Source: Gallibacterium genomosp. 3
GTDB lineage: Bacteria > Pseudomonadota > Gammaproteobacteria > Enterobacterales > Pasteurellaceae
Length of the DNA stretch: 41,945 nt
NCBI RefSeq assembly: GCF_001678475.1
Contig: NZ_JTJR01000046.1
Location: 1-41,945, forward strand
Direction: 5' to 3'
Of the stretch, positions 1 to 9,351 are shown one piece after another (the stretch's first letter is position 1; each line of letters begins with the position of its first letter). The notes beneath the pieces are model-generated. The model had not been told where the DNA came from. It saw nothing but the letters and a program-made list of their open reading frames with translations, and searched no databases. The position numbers were made by a program, and so were the translations under genes.

Positions 1-110
1 AATCTTATTGGAATGAGGATTAGCAAGTGTGCGAGGGCGTACTTTCTTTTGCTTCGTTTTCTTTGTACGAACAAAGAAAATGAAGTCGCCCTTTAGGGCG
101 AAACCTAAAA
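1..110 (+). repeat. Dispersed palindromic repeat, left copy
   Basis: About 110 bases that match, with scattered differences, the reverse complement of 41702-41810. It contains two internal palindromes: TTTTCTTTG at 57-65 pairs with CAAAGAAAA at 72-80, and CGCCCT at 87-92 pairs with AGGGCG at 95-100. No open frame or transposase is present, so this is a non-coding dispersed element rather than an insertion sequence. The window begins exactly at its edge, which would fit an assembly break at a repeat (inference). Confidence 0.75.
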
Positions 111-180
111 GTTAATTAGAGAAAAGTATCTACAATCGAATTAAATAAGCTTCGTTATCAAATTACTATTCTGTAAACCA

Positions 181-210
181 TTTACCGCATATTTTTTATT
201 CGTGTAAAAT
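181..210 (+). promoter_or_regulatory. Candidate sigma-70 promoter of uhpA
   Basis: TTTACC at 181-186 and TAAAAT at 205-210 are separated by 18 bases, 30 bases before the uhpA start codon. Each hexamer is only a partial match to consensus. No operator was recognised. Confidence 0.3.
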
Positions 211-240
211 AGCCGCTTTTTACACAAAGTGAGATTACAA

Positions 241-846
241 ATGATAAATGTGGTGTTAGTTGATGATCACGTGATAGTCCGTTCTGGATTTGCACAATTA
301 CTTTCGCTTGAAGAGGATATTCAAGTTGTAGGTGAGTTTGGTTCAGTAAAAGAAACACGTTTAGGATTACCGCGTCTAAAACCTCACATTTGTATTATTG
401 ACATCTCTATGCCAGATGAAAGTGGTCTTGAGCTACTTAAAGATATGCCTGCCACAATTCATTGCATTATGCTAAGTGTGAATGATTCTGATGTCATCGT
501 AAAAAAAGCGTTGGAACTAGGGGCGAAAGGTTATCTTAGTAAGCGTTGCAGTCCAGAGGAGTTAATCCAAGCGGTAAGAACGGTTGATGCGGGTGGTGTG
601 TATTTAATGCCAGAATTAACCCTAAAATTAGTGACACCGAAAAAACAAAATACGGTGTTTGAACTTACAAAAAGAGAACGTGAAATTTGTGAATTATTAG
701 TATCGGGATTAGATGCAAAAGAAATTGCCGAAAAATTAAATTTGAGTTTTAAAACGGTGCATGTTCATCGTGCTAATGCAATGAGCAAATTAAATGTTAA
801 AAACAATGTCGAATTGGTGAATTTATTTAATCAACAAACCATATAA
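241..846 (+). CDS. uhpA: UhpA-type response regulator
   Basis: Response regulator of the Uhp system, which in enterobacteria activates the sugar-phosphate transporter gene uhpT after phosphorylation by UhpB. The 201-residue protein has an N-terminal receiver domain with acidic pocket D8-D9, phospho-acceptor Asp54 in CIIDISMPD and Lys in [11 protein letters not shown]-terminal LuxR/NarL helix-turn-helix follows (LTKREREI through [14 protein letters not shown]). Length and sequence track E. coli UhpA (196 residues) closely. The frame is open from a GTG at 229, but ATG at 241 has AAGTGAG seven bases upstream and gives the family N-terminus, so it is preferred. The gene heads uhpABC, 4 bases before uhpB. 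No uhpT lies nearby, so the target gene is not visible. Confidence 0.93.
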   Translation: MINVVLVDDHVIVRSGFAQLLSLEEDIQVVGEFGSVKETRLGLPRLKPHICIIDISMPDESGLELLKDMPATIHCIMLSVNDSDVIVKKALELGAKGYLSKRCSPEELIQAVRTVDAGGVYLMPELTLKLVTPKKQNTVFELTKREREICELLVSGLDAKEIAEKLNLSFKTVHVHRANAMSKLNVKNNVELVNLFNQQTI

Positions 847-850
847 TCTG

Positions 851-2359
851 ATGAAAACACTATTTACGCTTATTTATAGCTGGTTTTTAATTGTCTGTAC
901 TTATTTCTGTCTATGGATAATTTCAGATTATTTGTTAGATAACTCGATCATTGCTTTTTTATTTTTTCCGTTTGCCTTACGAATGGGAATTTTAATTCAT
1001 AGTGCAAGGCGTTATTGGAGTGCAGTTTATTTAGCGGAATATAGTGTTTTATTACTTCTGATTTTTTCTTACCCTGAAAATAATTATTTTTCTATTGTGA
1101 TATTAAGTTTGCTTAGCTTGCCTATTGTATGGAAATTCCAGCAATATTATGTAGGCTCTGAATTTAGGCGGTTATTACTACAATTAGGATTAATCATTGG
1201 GTTGAGTGGGCTGAATGGCTTATTTATTTTCACTGAACCTTTTTATTTTACTTTTTTAATCAGTTTTTCCGCTGGTGTGCTATTAATTCCAGCTTGTTAT
1301 CTGATTAGTAGTTTTTTATTTGGGACACGCTGGCTACCATTAACCGCAGCACTGGTGAGAAAACCAGTTATCCTAAGAAGTAAGCATATTTTTATTTATA
1401 TTATTCTGTTTACGTTAAATATTTTAATTCAAACCACATTACCAGAAAGTTTTAATCGTTTTGCCCTGTTTTATTTATCCATTCCAATTATTTTGTTAGC
1501 GTTTCAATATGGCTGGCAGGGAGCATTATTAGGTACGTTATTAAATAGTATTGCGTTAATGGGAACGGCACATAGTTTCTCTAATTCAGAAATTACCGAT
1601 CTATTATTAACCCTTTCAGCACAAACGATCACAGGGATTTTTTTAGGCTTAGGTATTCAACATCAACGTGATCTTAATTACAGTTTGTCACGAGAATTAG
1701 CAAAAAATAAATATTTAACACGCCAACTTATTAATGCAGAAGAAGAGATTCGTAAGGATATTTCTCGTGAGTTACATGATGAAATTGGACAAAATATTAC
1801 CGCAATTCGTACACAAGCGAATATTTTAAAAAGAATTAGTGATTCTGTACCGCAAGAAAGAGTAGCCAATATTATTGAACAACTTTCATTAAATATTTAT
1901 GACACGATGAAAGGGTTATTGAATCGGATGCGTCCTCGTTTATTAGATGATTTAGATTTACCGCAAGCAATCCAAAATTTATTTACAGAATTAGATTTGA
2001 CAAGTCATGGCATTACAGTGGAATTTAATTGGCAAAATCAAGAGCAGATTACCCTAGATCACGTTCTTGAAATTACGCTATATCGGTTATGCCAAGAGAG
2101 TTTGACTAATATAGTTAAATATTCTCAGGCGACTTATGTATCTATTCAACTAGTAATTAACGAAAACATAACATTGGTTATTCAGGATAATGGTATTGGC
2201 TTTGATAAAACGGTGATTGTGGATACAGGATTTGGTATTCGGGGTATGCAAGAACGAGTCAGTATGTTGGGTGGTGAATTTACGCTCGCTTCTGTGATGC
2301 AACAACAAAATATTGGTGAGCAAGGAACAACGATAAGGATTACCTTACCAAGAGTGTAA
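851..2359 (+). CDS. uhpB: UhpB-type sensor histidine kinase
   Basis: Membrane histidine kinase that, with UhpC, senses external hexose phosphate and phosphorylates UhpA. The 502-residue protein has about eight hydrophobic segments in residues 1-270 (MASE1-like sensor region) and then a HisKA_3 dimerisation domain. The H-box RELHDEIGQ puts the phospho-accepting histidine at about residue 309. The HATPase domain shows an N-box (CQESLTNIVKYSQA) and G-boxes (DNGIGFD, GFGIRGM). Length matches E. coli UhpB (500). The start ATG lies 4 bases after the uhpA stop with no clear ribosome site, so translational coupling is likely. uhpC follows after 2 bases. It belongs with the LuxR-type regulator upstream rather than to an OmpR-type system. 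Confidence 0.93.
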   Translation: MKTLFTLIYSWFLIVCTYFCLWIISDYLLDNSIIAFLFFPFALRMGILIHSARRYWSAVYLAEYSVLLLLIFSYPENNYFSIVILSLLSLPIVWKFQQYYVGSEFRRLLLQLGLIIGLSGLNGLFIFTEPFYFTFLISFSAGVLLIPACYLISSFLFGTRWLPLTAALVRKPVILRSKHIFIYIILFTLNILIQTTLPESFNRFALFYLSIPIILLAFQYGWQGALLGTLLNSIALMGTAHSFSNSEITDLLLTLSAQTITGIFLGLGIQHQRDLNYSLSRELAKNKYLTRQLINAEEEIRKDISRELHDEIGQNITAIRTQANILKRISDSVPQERVANIIEQLSLNIYDTMKGLLNRMRPRLLDDLDLPQAIQNLFTELDLTSHGITVEFNWQNQEQITLDHVLEITLYRLCQESLTNIVKYSQATYVSIQLVINENITLVIQDNGIGFDKTVIVDTGFGIRGMQERVSMLGGEFTLASVMQQQNIGEQGTTIRITLPRV

Positions 2360-2361
2360 TT

Positions 2362-3633
2362 ATGATAACGAAAGAGAATCAACAAGATCAGTTATACCGT
2401 TATTGGCGTACTCATTTAATGTTGGCGATGTATGTTGGTTATGCAGGGTTTTATTTTACCCGAAAGAGTTTTAACTATGCGGTGCCTGCTTTGATTACGG
2501 ATTTAGGAATTGATAAAAGTGATATCGGTTTAATGACTACGCTATTTTATATCACTTACGGTATTTCTAAATTCTTTTCTGGCGTATTTTCTGATCAATC
2601 CAATCCGCGTTATTTTATGGCGATTGGGTTAATGCTCACGGGAGTGACCAATATCTTTTTTGGGCTATCCAGTTCATTATTTATGTTTATGACGTTGTGG
2701 ATATTAAATGCGTGGTTTCAAGGTTGGGGGTGGCCTGCTTGCTCAAAATTATTAACTACCTGGTATTCACGGACTGAACGGGGATTGTGGTGGTCGATTT
2801 GGAACACTGCACATAATGTGGGTGGAGCATTAATTCCCTTAATTATTGGCTATTTAACCTTACATTATAGCTGGCGACATGGCTTTATTTTCGCGGGAAT
2901 CAGTGCGATTGTTATTGGTATTATGTTGATGTTACGCCTGCGCGGTATACCAGAATCAATGGGATTACCTAGCGTTGGACAGTGGCGTAATGATCAATTA
3001 GAACTGGCTCAAGAACGAGAAGGGGCTGATCTAAGTTGGCGAGAAATTTTACAGCGATATGTGTTTTTCAATAAATATATCTGGCTGTTAGCGTTAAGTT
3101 ATACGCTAGTTTATATTGTGCGAACAGCGATCAATGACTGGGGTAATATCTATCTAACTGAGAAATATCACTATGACATTGTTTCTGCGAATAGTATTTT
3201 ATCACTATTTGAAATCGGGGGCTTTGTTGGTTCACTTGCCGCTGGTTGGGGTTCAGACCGTCTATTTTCTAGCAATCGAGGCCCAATGGCACTACTGTTT
3301 GCGATAGGGATTTTCTGTTCAATTTTAGCCCTTTGGGTAATGACACAAGAGAAACGAGTATTGCAAGGGGCAGTCTTTTTTGCGATTGGTTTTTTTGTAT
3401 TTGGACCGCAAATGCTAATTGGTATGGCAGCTGCGGAGTGTTCACATAAGAAAACAGCGGGAGCAGCGACAGGATTTGTTGGGTTATTTGCTTATTTAGG
3501 TGCAGCATTAGCAGGTTATCCACTGGCAATTATTATGCAATATTTCCATTGGAACGGCTTTTTTGTGGTGATCACCTGCTCAGCATCAATGATCGCATTA
3601 TTGTTATTACCGTTTTTGAGATTACAGAATTAA
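2362..3633 (+). CDS. uhpC: UhpC-type hexose-phosphate receptor, MFS family
   Basis: Transporter-like receptor of the organophosphate:phosphate antiporter family; in E. coli it binds external glucose-6-phosphate and signals to UhpB. The 423-residue protein has about 12 membrane segments. Stretches such as GYAGFYFTRKSFN, RTERGLWWSIWNTAHNVGGALIP, RTAINDWGN and FVFGPQMLIGMAAAECSH are nearly the same as in E. coli UhpC (439 residues). Those matches favour UhpC over the related carriers UhpT or GlpT. It is the last gene of uhpABC and is followed by a hairpin that separates it from the convergent lrp. Without uhpT in view it could control a distant transporter; acting as a carrier itself is only an inference. 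Confidence 0.92.
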   Translation: MITKENQQDQLYRYWRTHLMLAMYVGYAGFYFTRKSFNYAVPALITDLGIDKSDIGLMTTLFYITYGISKFFSGVFSDQSNPRYFMAIGLMLTGVTNIFFGLSSSLFMFMTLWILNAWFQGWGWPACSKLLTTWYSRTERGLWWSIWNTAHNVGGALIPLIIGYLTLHYSWRHGFIFAGISAIVIGIMLMLRLRGIPESMGLPSVGQWRNDQLELAQEREGADLSWREILQRYVFFNKYIWLLALSYTLVYIVRTAINDWGNIYLTEKYHYDIVSANSILSLFEIGGFVGSLAAGWGSDRLFSSNRGPMALLFAIGIFCSILALWVMTQEKRVLQGAVFFAIGFFVFGPQMLIGMAAAECSHKKTAGAATGFVGLFAYLGAALAGYPLAIIMQYFHWNGFFVVITCSASMIALLLLPFLRLQN

Positions 3634-3651
3634 GAATATTTAGAAAGGGCT

Positions 3652-3677
3652 TCCCTCTTTTTAATAAGAAAGAGGGA
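3652..3677. terminator. Hairpin between convergent uhpC and lrp
   Basis: Perfect 9-bp stem TCCCTCTTT / AAAGAGGGA with an 8-base loop, lying between two convergent genes. The T-rich tail is weak on both sides, so it may act as a modest bidirectional terminator. Confidence 0.55.
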
Positions 3678-3695
3678 GAGTTATTTAAAGTATGC

Positions 3696-4178
3696 TTACC
3701 GCAATAACAAATAATTTGTCTGTTTTACCTCTTCCATTACCACGTAAGTACGAGTGTCATTTACGCCAGGTAAGCGGAGGAGAGTAGTACCAAGTAATTT
3801 ACGATAAGCAGCCATATCGGCTACACGTGTTTTCAATAAGTAATCAAAATCACCTGAAACAAGATGACATTCTTGAATTTCATCTAGGTCTTGTACAGCA
3901 CGATTAAACTCTTCAAATACATCAGGTTTACCGCGTACTAGTGTGATTTCAACAATAACTAAGAGAGGAGAATCTAGTAATTCTGGGTTGAGCAAGGCTC
4001 GATAGCCCATAATAATGCCTTGTTTTTCTAGACGTTTTACCCGCTCTAAACAAGGGGTAGGCGATAAGCCGACACGTTTAGATAATTCAATATTAGAAAT
4101 TTTACCGTTATGTTGAAGTTCATTAAGAATTTTTAGGTCAATTGCATCGAGTGATTTCACCATCTTTTTCTGACGCAT
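3696..4178 (-). CDS. lrp: Leucine-responsive regulatory protein Lrp
   Basis: Global AsnC/Lrp-family transcription factor that controls amino-acid and nutrient-transition genes and binds leucine. The 160-residue protein has an N-terminal helix-turn-helix (ILNELQHNGKISNIELSKRV, then GLSPTPCLERVKRLE) and a C-terminal ligand-binding domain with IQECHLVSGDFDYLLKTRV and LLRLPGVNDTRTYVVMEEVK. These are almost the same as in E. coli Lrp (164 residues), so it is the orthologue rather than a generic AsnC paralogue. The ATG at 4178 is preceded by AAAGGA about 9 bases upstream. It lies downstream of secF on the same strand, but a strong hairpin intervenes, so it probably has its own promoter. Confidence 0.94.
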   Translation of the reverse strand: MRQKKMVKSLDAIDLKILNELQHNGKISNIELSKRVGLSPTPCLERVKRLEKQGIIMGYRALLNPELLDSPLLVIVEITLVRGKPDVFEEFNRAVQDLDEIQECHLVSGDFDYLLKTRVADMAAYRKLLGTTLLRLPGVNDTRTYVVMEEVKQTNYLLLR

Positions 4179-4239
4179 TTTCGTGATTCCTTTTCGGATA
4201 AATGTAAGGCTTATTATATAAGAATATAAGGCAAAATGA

Positions 4240-4269
4240 CATCAGCCGTACATTATTGTACGGCTGATG
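4240..4269 (-). terminator. Rho-independent terminator after secF
   Basis: Perfect 13-bp inverted repeat (CATCAGCCGTACA / TGTACGGCTGATG) with loop TTAT, six bases past the secF stop. The minus-strand continuation is moderately T-rich. Confidence 0.75.
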
Positions 4270-4275
4270 GTTTTG

Positions 4276-5274
4276 TTATGGTAATAATGCTTCTTGATCA
4301 GCACCTTCTTTTTCTACTTTCGGTGGCAACATATGCTCACGTTTTAACCCGAAGTTAAGCGCTAATGCAATCGCGATATAGATAGAGGAATAGGTACCAA
4401 AACCAATCCCGATTAATAACGCTAATGAGAAACTATGAATTGTTGAGCCGCCAAAAAGTAATAACGCCATCACTACGATTAATGTTGTGATTGAAGTCAT
4501 TAAGGTTCTTGATAAGGTTTGACTTAACGAAATATTGATAATTTCAACGGTAGATGAACGGCGAATTTTACGGAAGTTTTCCCGTACACGGTCAAATACC
4601 ACGATACTGTCGTTAAGCGAGTAACCAATTACCGATAAAATTGCGGCAACGAAGGTAAGATCTATCTCTACTTGTAACATGGAGAAGACACCAAGGGTGA
4701 CGATTACGTCGTGTGCAAGTGCTAGAATTGCTCCAAGCCCTAAACGCCATTCAAAACGAAACCCGACATAAATTAATAACATCGCTAAAGTAATAAGAGT
4801 AGAGTAAATAGCGGAACTAGTAAGTTCTTCTCCAACATTTGGCCCTACAAACTCAATACTACGAATGTTTACGTTTTTATCAATGTTATCACTAAGGATA
4901 GATTTAATATGTGTACCTAAGTTTGGATCGTTAAATGATGCTGGTACGCGAACCATAACATCACGCACACCGCCAGAAGCTTGTACAACCGCATTGTGTA
5001 ATCCATTTTCCGCTAATACTTGACGTAATTTTGGTAAATCTGCGGGTTGTGAGAAGGTGGTATCGATAACAGTACCACCAGTAAAATCTAACCCCCAGTT
5101 AAATCCTTTGGTGATAATAAAGAATAATGAAATTACAACGACCAAAAGAGAGAATCCATATCCAATTGCACGATAGCGCATAAAATGGATAAGCTTATAC
5201 GGTAGTTTAATATCATTAATTGCATCTACTTGATTATCTGCATTTGTTGAATTTTTCATGCTAATTAATTCCAT
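4276..5274 (-). CDS. secF: Protein translocase subunit SecF
   Basis: Inner-membrane component of the SecDF complex, which uses the proton motive force to help SecYEG move proteins into the periplasm. The 332-residue protein has an N-terminal membrane helix, the family motif GLDFTGGTVIDTTF, a periplasmic domain, and a five-helix C-terminal membrane block with LAHDVIVTLGVFS and GYSLNDSIVVFDRVREN. The ATG at 5274 starts 2 bases after the secD stop. An alternative ATG at 5259 (MKNSTNA) has AGATGGA about ten bases upstream and is plausible. It is the last gene of yajC-secD-secF and is followed by a terminator. Confidence 0.95.
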   Translation of the reverse strand: MELISMKNSTNADNQVDAINDIKLPYKLIHFMRYRAIGYGFSLLVVVISLFFIITKGFNWGLDFTGGTVIDTTFSQPADLPKLRQVLAENGLHNAVVQASGGVRDVMVRVPASFNDPNLGTHIKSILSDNIDKNVNIRSIEFVGPNVGEELTSSAIYSTLITLAMLLIYVGFRFEWRLGLGAILALAHDVIVTLGVFSMLQVEIDLTFVAAILSVIGYSLNDSIVVFDRVRENFRKIRRSSTVEIINISLSQTLSRTLMTSITTLIVVMALLLFGGSTIHSFSLALLIGIGFGTYSSIYIAIALALNFGLKREHMLPPKVEKEGADQEALLP

Positions 5275-5276
5275 CT

Positions 5277-7121
5277 CTAAATCGATAATTTACTGACTCG
5301 TTTACCACCATAGAGGAAGTTCACGATAGCACGAGTACCAGTAATTGCGGTAAACATCGAAATGGCAACACCAAGAGATAATGTGATGGCGAAACCTTTT
5401 ACTGGGCCTGAGCCTGCCGCATATAAAATAACTGCAGTCAAAATAGTGGTTAAGTTTGCATCGAAGATACTAGAGAATGCACCACTATATCCTTCGTTGA
5501 TTGCCTGTTGTACTGAACGACCGTTACGCAGTTCTTCTTTAATCCGCTCAAATATCAGTACGTTGGCATCCACCGACATCCCTACCGATAAGACAATACC
5601 TGCAATACCTGGCATTGATAAAGTTGCTCCTGGGATTAAAGACATTAAGCCAACTAAGATGACAATATTGGCTAATAAAGCAATATTGGCAATGATACCG
5701 AATTTACGATAGTAAATGACCATAAAGAGGACAACGAGCGCTAAGCCCCAGATACTAGCTTGTAAACCTTGCTCAATATTTTGTGCCCCTAAAGATGGTC
5801 CGATAGTACGTTCTTCAACAATTTGGATTGGTGCAATTAATGCTCCTGAACGTAATAATACAGAGAGGTTTTGTGCTTCCGCTGGAGAATCAATACCGGT
5901 AATACGGAAAGTATTACCAAGACGGGATTGAATTGTTGCAACGTTAATCACTTCTTCATGTTTAGTCAGAATAGCTTTACCGTTAGCATCTTTTTCGCCA
6001 CTGTCTTTATATTCGCTATAAACAGTTGCCATTGGTTTACCGATAGCGGTTTTTGTCGCTTCGGACATAATATTACCGCCTTCACTATCCAAAGAGATAT
6101 TTACCTGCGGACGACCATATTCATCATTCCCTGAATTTGCATCAGTAATATGTTCACCACCTAAGATAGTTTTACGATAAACAACAACTGGTCTGCCATT
6201 ACGATCGTGTTGTAATTCTGAATCAGACGGTACCATCCCATTTTCTGCGGCAGCAATGTTAGCAGTTTGGTTAACCATACGGAATTCTAAGGTTGCTGTT
6301 GCCCCTAAGATCTCTTTTGCACGAGCAGTATCTTGAACACCTGGTAATTCAACAACGATACGATCAGCACCTTGTTGTTGAACAACTGGCTCAGCAACAC
6401 CGAGTTCATTAACCCGTTTACGTAAAATTGTAATGTTTTGTTCTACTGCACTGGTTCTTAAACGAGTAAGTTCTGTTTCTGATAAAGTCGAGGTGACATT
6501 TTGACCGTTAGCAACGATATCCCAATTTGGATGTTTACGTTTTAGCACACGTACAACATCATCAGGCGAAATGGTGTCAGCAAGAGTGATGACAGTGGCA
6601 TAGTTATCCGTAGATTGTAGTGCTTTATAAACAAATTTTTCTTTACGTAATTCGGTGCGGAGGTTGTCTTGTAACTGTTCTTGTTGTTTAGCTAATACAG
6701 ACTTAAGATCAACTTCCATTAAGAAGCGTACCCCACCGCGTAAATCAAGACCAAGCTTCATTGGGCCAGCACCAATATCGGTAAGCCATGCAGGTGTTGC
6801 TGGAGCAAGGTTTAACGCAACAGAGTAATTATTACCTAATTTTTCAAGAATTTTATCTTTTGCGAGGAGTTGTTCGTCAGTGCTATTAAATTTAGCAAGA
6901 ATGGAGCCATTTTCTAAAATAATGGATTTTGCTGGGAGCTTATTTTGATCAAGAACTTGACGAACGTCGGTTAATGTTTGTTCAGTGGCGAGTTGTCCAC
7001 GTGTACCAGAAATTTGGACAGCAGGATCTTCACCGTAAATATTTGGAAGGGCATATAAAATGCCGATGGCGATCACAAAGATCACCATCAGATTCTTCCA
7101 TAAAGGGTAACGATTTAACAC
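5277..7121 (-). CDS. secD: Protein translocase subunit SecD
   Basis: Large SecDF subunit that pulls on emerging preproteins at the periplasmic side of SecYEG. The 614-residue length equals the E. coli protein (615). The N-terminus [10 protein letters not shown] leads into a first membrane helix. [15 protein letters not shown] marks the conserved D1 motif, the P1 domain fills the middle, and a C-terminal RND-like membrane block begins near residue 450 with [28 protein letters not shown]. It lies 29 bases after yajC and 2 bases before secF, the usual operon order. Nothing is unusual in the sequence. Confidence 0.97.
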   Translation of the reverse strand: MLNRYPLWKNLMVIFVIAIGILYALPNIYGEDPAVQISGTRGQLATEQTLTDVRQVLDQNKLPAKSIILENGSILAKFNSTDEQLLAKDKILEKLGNNYSVALNLAPATPAWLTDIGAGPMKLGLDLRGGVRFLMEVDLKSVLAKQQEQLQDNLRTELRKEKFVYKALQSTDNYATVITLADTISPDDVVRVLKRKHPNWDIVANGQNVTSTLSETELTRLRTSAVEQNITILRKRVNELGVAEPVVQQQGADRIVVELPGVQDTARAKEILGATATLEFRMVNQTANIAAAENGMVPSDSELQHDRNGRPVVVYRKTILGGEHITDANSGNDEYGRPQVNISLDSEGGNIMSEATKTAIGKPMATVYSEYKDSGEKDANGKAILTKHEEVINVATIQSRLGNTFRITGIDSPAEAQNLSVLLRSGALIAPIQIVEERTIGPSLGAQNIEQGLQASIWGLALVVLFMVIYYRKFGIIANIALLANIVILVGLMSLIPGATLSMPGIAGIVLSVGMSVDANVLIFERIKEELRNGRSVQQAINEGYSGAFSSIFDANLTTILTAVILYAAGSGPVKGFAITLSLGVAISMFTAITGTRAIVNFLYGGKRVSKLSI

Positions 7122-7150
7122 AATTAAATGCCTTTATGAAAATGAAAAAA

Positions 7151-7480
7151 TTAAAGTGATTTAATAGAACCTTTTGGTAAAACAGCAACGATAAAGTCTT
7201 TTTTGATAGTCACTTCGTTAGTGTCGTTAAGTGCAATTACAACATAATCGCTTTCTGCTGAAACTTTAGTAATTTTTCCTAATAAACCACCGCTTGTTAA
7301 GACTTCTTCACCTTTTGCTAGAGAAGCCATTAAATCACGATGTTGTTTGTTACGTTTAGATTGTGGGCGGAAAATCATAAAGTAGAAGATTAAACCGAAA
7401 ATGACCAATAAGAAGATCATTTGCATTCCACCGCCTTGTGGAGCGGCATCTGCTGCATATGCTGTAGAGATAAGACCCAT
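7151..7480 (-). CDS. yajC: Sec translocon accessory protein YajC
   Basis: Small inner-membrane protein that associates with SecDF. The 109-residue protein has a short N-terminus, one membrane helix (about residues 19-37, MQMIFLLVIFGLIFYFMIF) and then the conserved FRPQSKRNKQH, followed by a cytosolic beta-rich tail with GEEVLTSGGLLGKI. Length matches E. coli YajC (110). It starts the yajC-secD-secF operon. The enterobacterial neighbours queA and tgt are not upstream; miaB is there instead. Confidence 0.95.
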   Translation of the reverse strand: MGLISTAYAADAAPQGGGMQMIFLLVIFGLIFYFMIFRPQSKRNKQHRDLMASLAKGEEVLTSGGLLGKITKVSAESDYVVIALNDTNEVTIKKDFIVAVLPKGSIKSL

Positions 7481-7632
7481 TTTGTTTTCCTTATAATTAA
7501 ATAATTAAGTAAAAAATTAACTCACTTTGCGTAAGCGCCGTAAAGCGAACGGTAAAAATAGCATAAAAACACAATCTTGTGAAAATGTTCTTTGTGCTTA
7601 ATTGCTGAAACTGTAGTTTTTTTCGGCAATTA

Positions 7633-7661
7633 CTTTCCCTGCTATTGATTAACAGGGAAAG
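7633..7661 (-). terminator. Hairpin downstream of miaB
   Basis: Perfect 9-bp stem CTTTCCCTG / CAGGGAAAG with an 11-base loop, just past the miaB stop. No T-run follows on the minus strand, so termination strength is doubtful. Confidence 0.4.
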
Positions 7662-7666
7662 ATTAA

Positions 7667-9094
7667 TTAATTCACTTGATAATGACCTACGCCTAAATCG
7701 TCTTCTTTACGAGTACGCTGAATTACAGCTTGTGGTGATTGTTGGATACGTAGCCCCATTTCATCTTCAGTACGCACCACTTCACCACGTAGAGAATTGG
7801 TATAAACATCAGTGATTTTGACATCAACAAATTTACCGATCATCTCTGGTGAACCAACGAAATTAACAATACGGTTATTTTCAGTACGTCCAGTTAATTC
7901 CATAATATCTTTTTTCGATGGACCTTCCACCAAAATACGCTGTTCAGTGCCTAACATACGACGGCTGAATTGTGCTGCTTGTTGATTGATACGTTCTTGT
8001 AACAGATATAAGCGTTGTTTTTTCTCTTCTTCGCTAACATCATCAGGCATATCTGCCGCTGGTGTGCCTGGGCGAGGAGAGTAGATAAAACTAAAACTCA
8101 TATCGAAATTGACTTGAGCTATCAAATTCATGGTTTGTTCAAAGTCTTGATCGGTTTCACCAGGGAAACCAACAATAAAATCTGAACTAATTTGAATATT
8201 TGGACGTGCTTCACGTAGTTTACGAATAATTGCTTTATATTCTAGTACAGTATGGTTACGCTTCATCATAGTTAAGACACGATCTGAACCGCTTTGCACT
8301 GGAAGATGTAAAAAGCTAACTAACTCTGGTGTATCACGATAAACATCAATAATATCATCAGTAAATTCAATTGGATGTGAAGTGGTAAAACGTAAACGAT
8401 CAATACCATCAATAGCAGCCACTAAACGTAATAATTCTGCAAATGAACAGATCCCTCCATCATGGGTTGCACCACGATAAGCATTAACGTTTTGTCCTAA
8501 TAAATTGACTTCACGTACACCTTGTTCTGCTAGTTGGGCAATTTCAAATAACACATCATCAACGGGACGGCTGACTTCTTCACCACGTGTATAAGGCACA
8601 ACGCAGAATGAACAATATTTATTACAACCTTCCATAATGGATACAAATGCAGTTGGTCCTTCTGCACGAGGCTCTGGTAAACGGTCGAATTTTTCAATTT
8701 CAGGGAAACTAATATCGACTACGGAGCTTTTACCACCACGAATTTGGTTTACCATTTCAGGTAAGCGATGTAAGGTTTGTGGTCCAAAAATAATATCTAC
8801 GTAAGGCGCACGTTCACGAATATGTTCACCTTCTTGTGAAGCAACGCAACCACCAACCCCAATAATTAAATCAGGATTTTGTTTTTTAAGATCTTTCCAA
8901 CGTCCTAATTGATGGAATACTTTTTCTTGTGCTTTTTCCCGAATAGAACAAGTATTTAATAACAGAATATCTGCTTCTTCAGCATTTTCAGTGAGTTCTA
9001 AACCATGTGTACTATTTAAAAGGTCTGCCATTTTTGCTGAGTCATACTCATTCATTTGGCAACCCCAAGTTTTAATATGTAATTTTTGCGTCAT
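7667..9094 (-). CDS. miaB: tRNA-2-methylthio-N6-isopentenyladenosine(37) synthase MiaB
   Basis: Radical-SAM methylthiotransferase that converts i6A37 to ms2i6A37 in tRNAs reading UNN codons. The 475-residue protein (E. coli 474) has an N-terminal UPF0004 domain whose cluster ligands are the cysteines in [19 protein letters not shown] and GGCVASQEG. The radical-SAM motif is [17 protein letters not shown], and a TRAM domain lies at the C-terminus ([11 protein letters not shown] onward). The frame opens at a TTG at 9106, but the ATG at 9094 gives the family start [12 protein letters not shown] and is preferred. There is no strong ribosome site. It lies upstream of yajC on the same strand but is separated by 186 bases and a hairpin. 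Confidence 0.95.
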   Translation of the reverse strand: MTQKLHIKTWGCQMNEYDSAKMADLLNSTHGLELTENAEEADILLLNTCSIREKAQEKVFHQLGRWKDLKKQNPDLIIGVGGCVASQEGEHIRERAPYVDIIFGPQTLHRLPEMVNQIRGGKSSVVDISFPEIEKFDRLPEPRAEGPTAFVSIMEGCNKYCSFCVVPYTRGEEVSRPVDDVLFEIAQLAEQGVREVNLLGQNVNAYRGATHDGGICSFAELLRLVAAIDGIDRLRFTTSHPIEFTDDIIDVYRDTPELVSFLHLPVQSGSDRVLTMMKRNHTVLEYKAIIRKLREARPNIQISSDFIVGFPGETDQDFEQTMNLIAQVNFDMSFSFIYSPRPGTPAADMPDDVSEEEKKQRLYLLQERINQQAAQFSRRMLGTEQRILVEGPSKKDIMELTGRTENNRIVNFVGSPEMIGKFVDVKITDVYTNSLRGEVVRTEDEMGLRIQQSPQAVIQRTRKEDDLGVGHYQVN

Positions 9095-9351
9095 TGTGGT
9101 TATCAAAAGTTAACTAATTGAAATCATAAATAATGCTATTGAATATAGCGGTATCATTGGTCTGTGAGCGTTTTGTCTTTACCTAGATTATTGGTAAAAA
9201 ATGTCCACAGGCTCTAAAAAATCGGAGGCTATTCTACCGATTTATCTAGATAATCTCTAGCACTTCATTGAGGTATATTCATCATTTTATCTTAGGCAAG
9301 ATCAGGTTTTGGAGTAGAATAATTAGCGAGTCATTTAATTAGGGTAACAAG

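Noticed and set aside
1-110. End repeats as insertion-sequence termini
   Set aside because: No transposase gene or target-site duplication is visible, and the element is short with internal palindromes.
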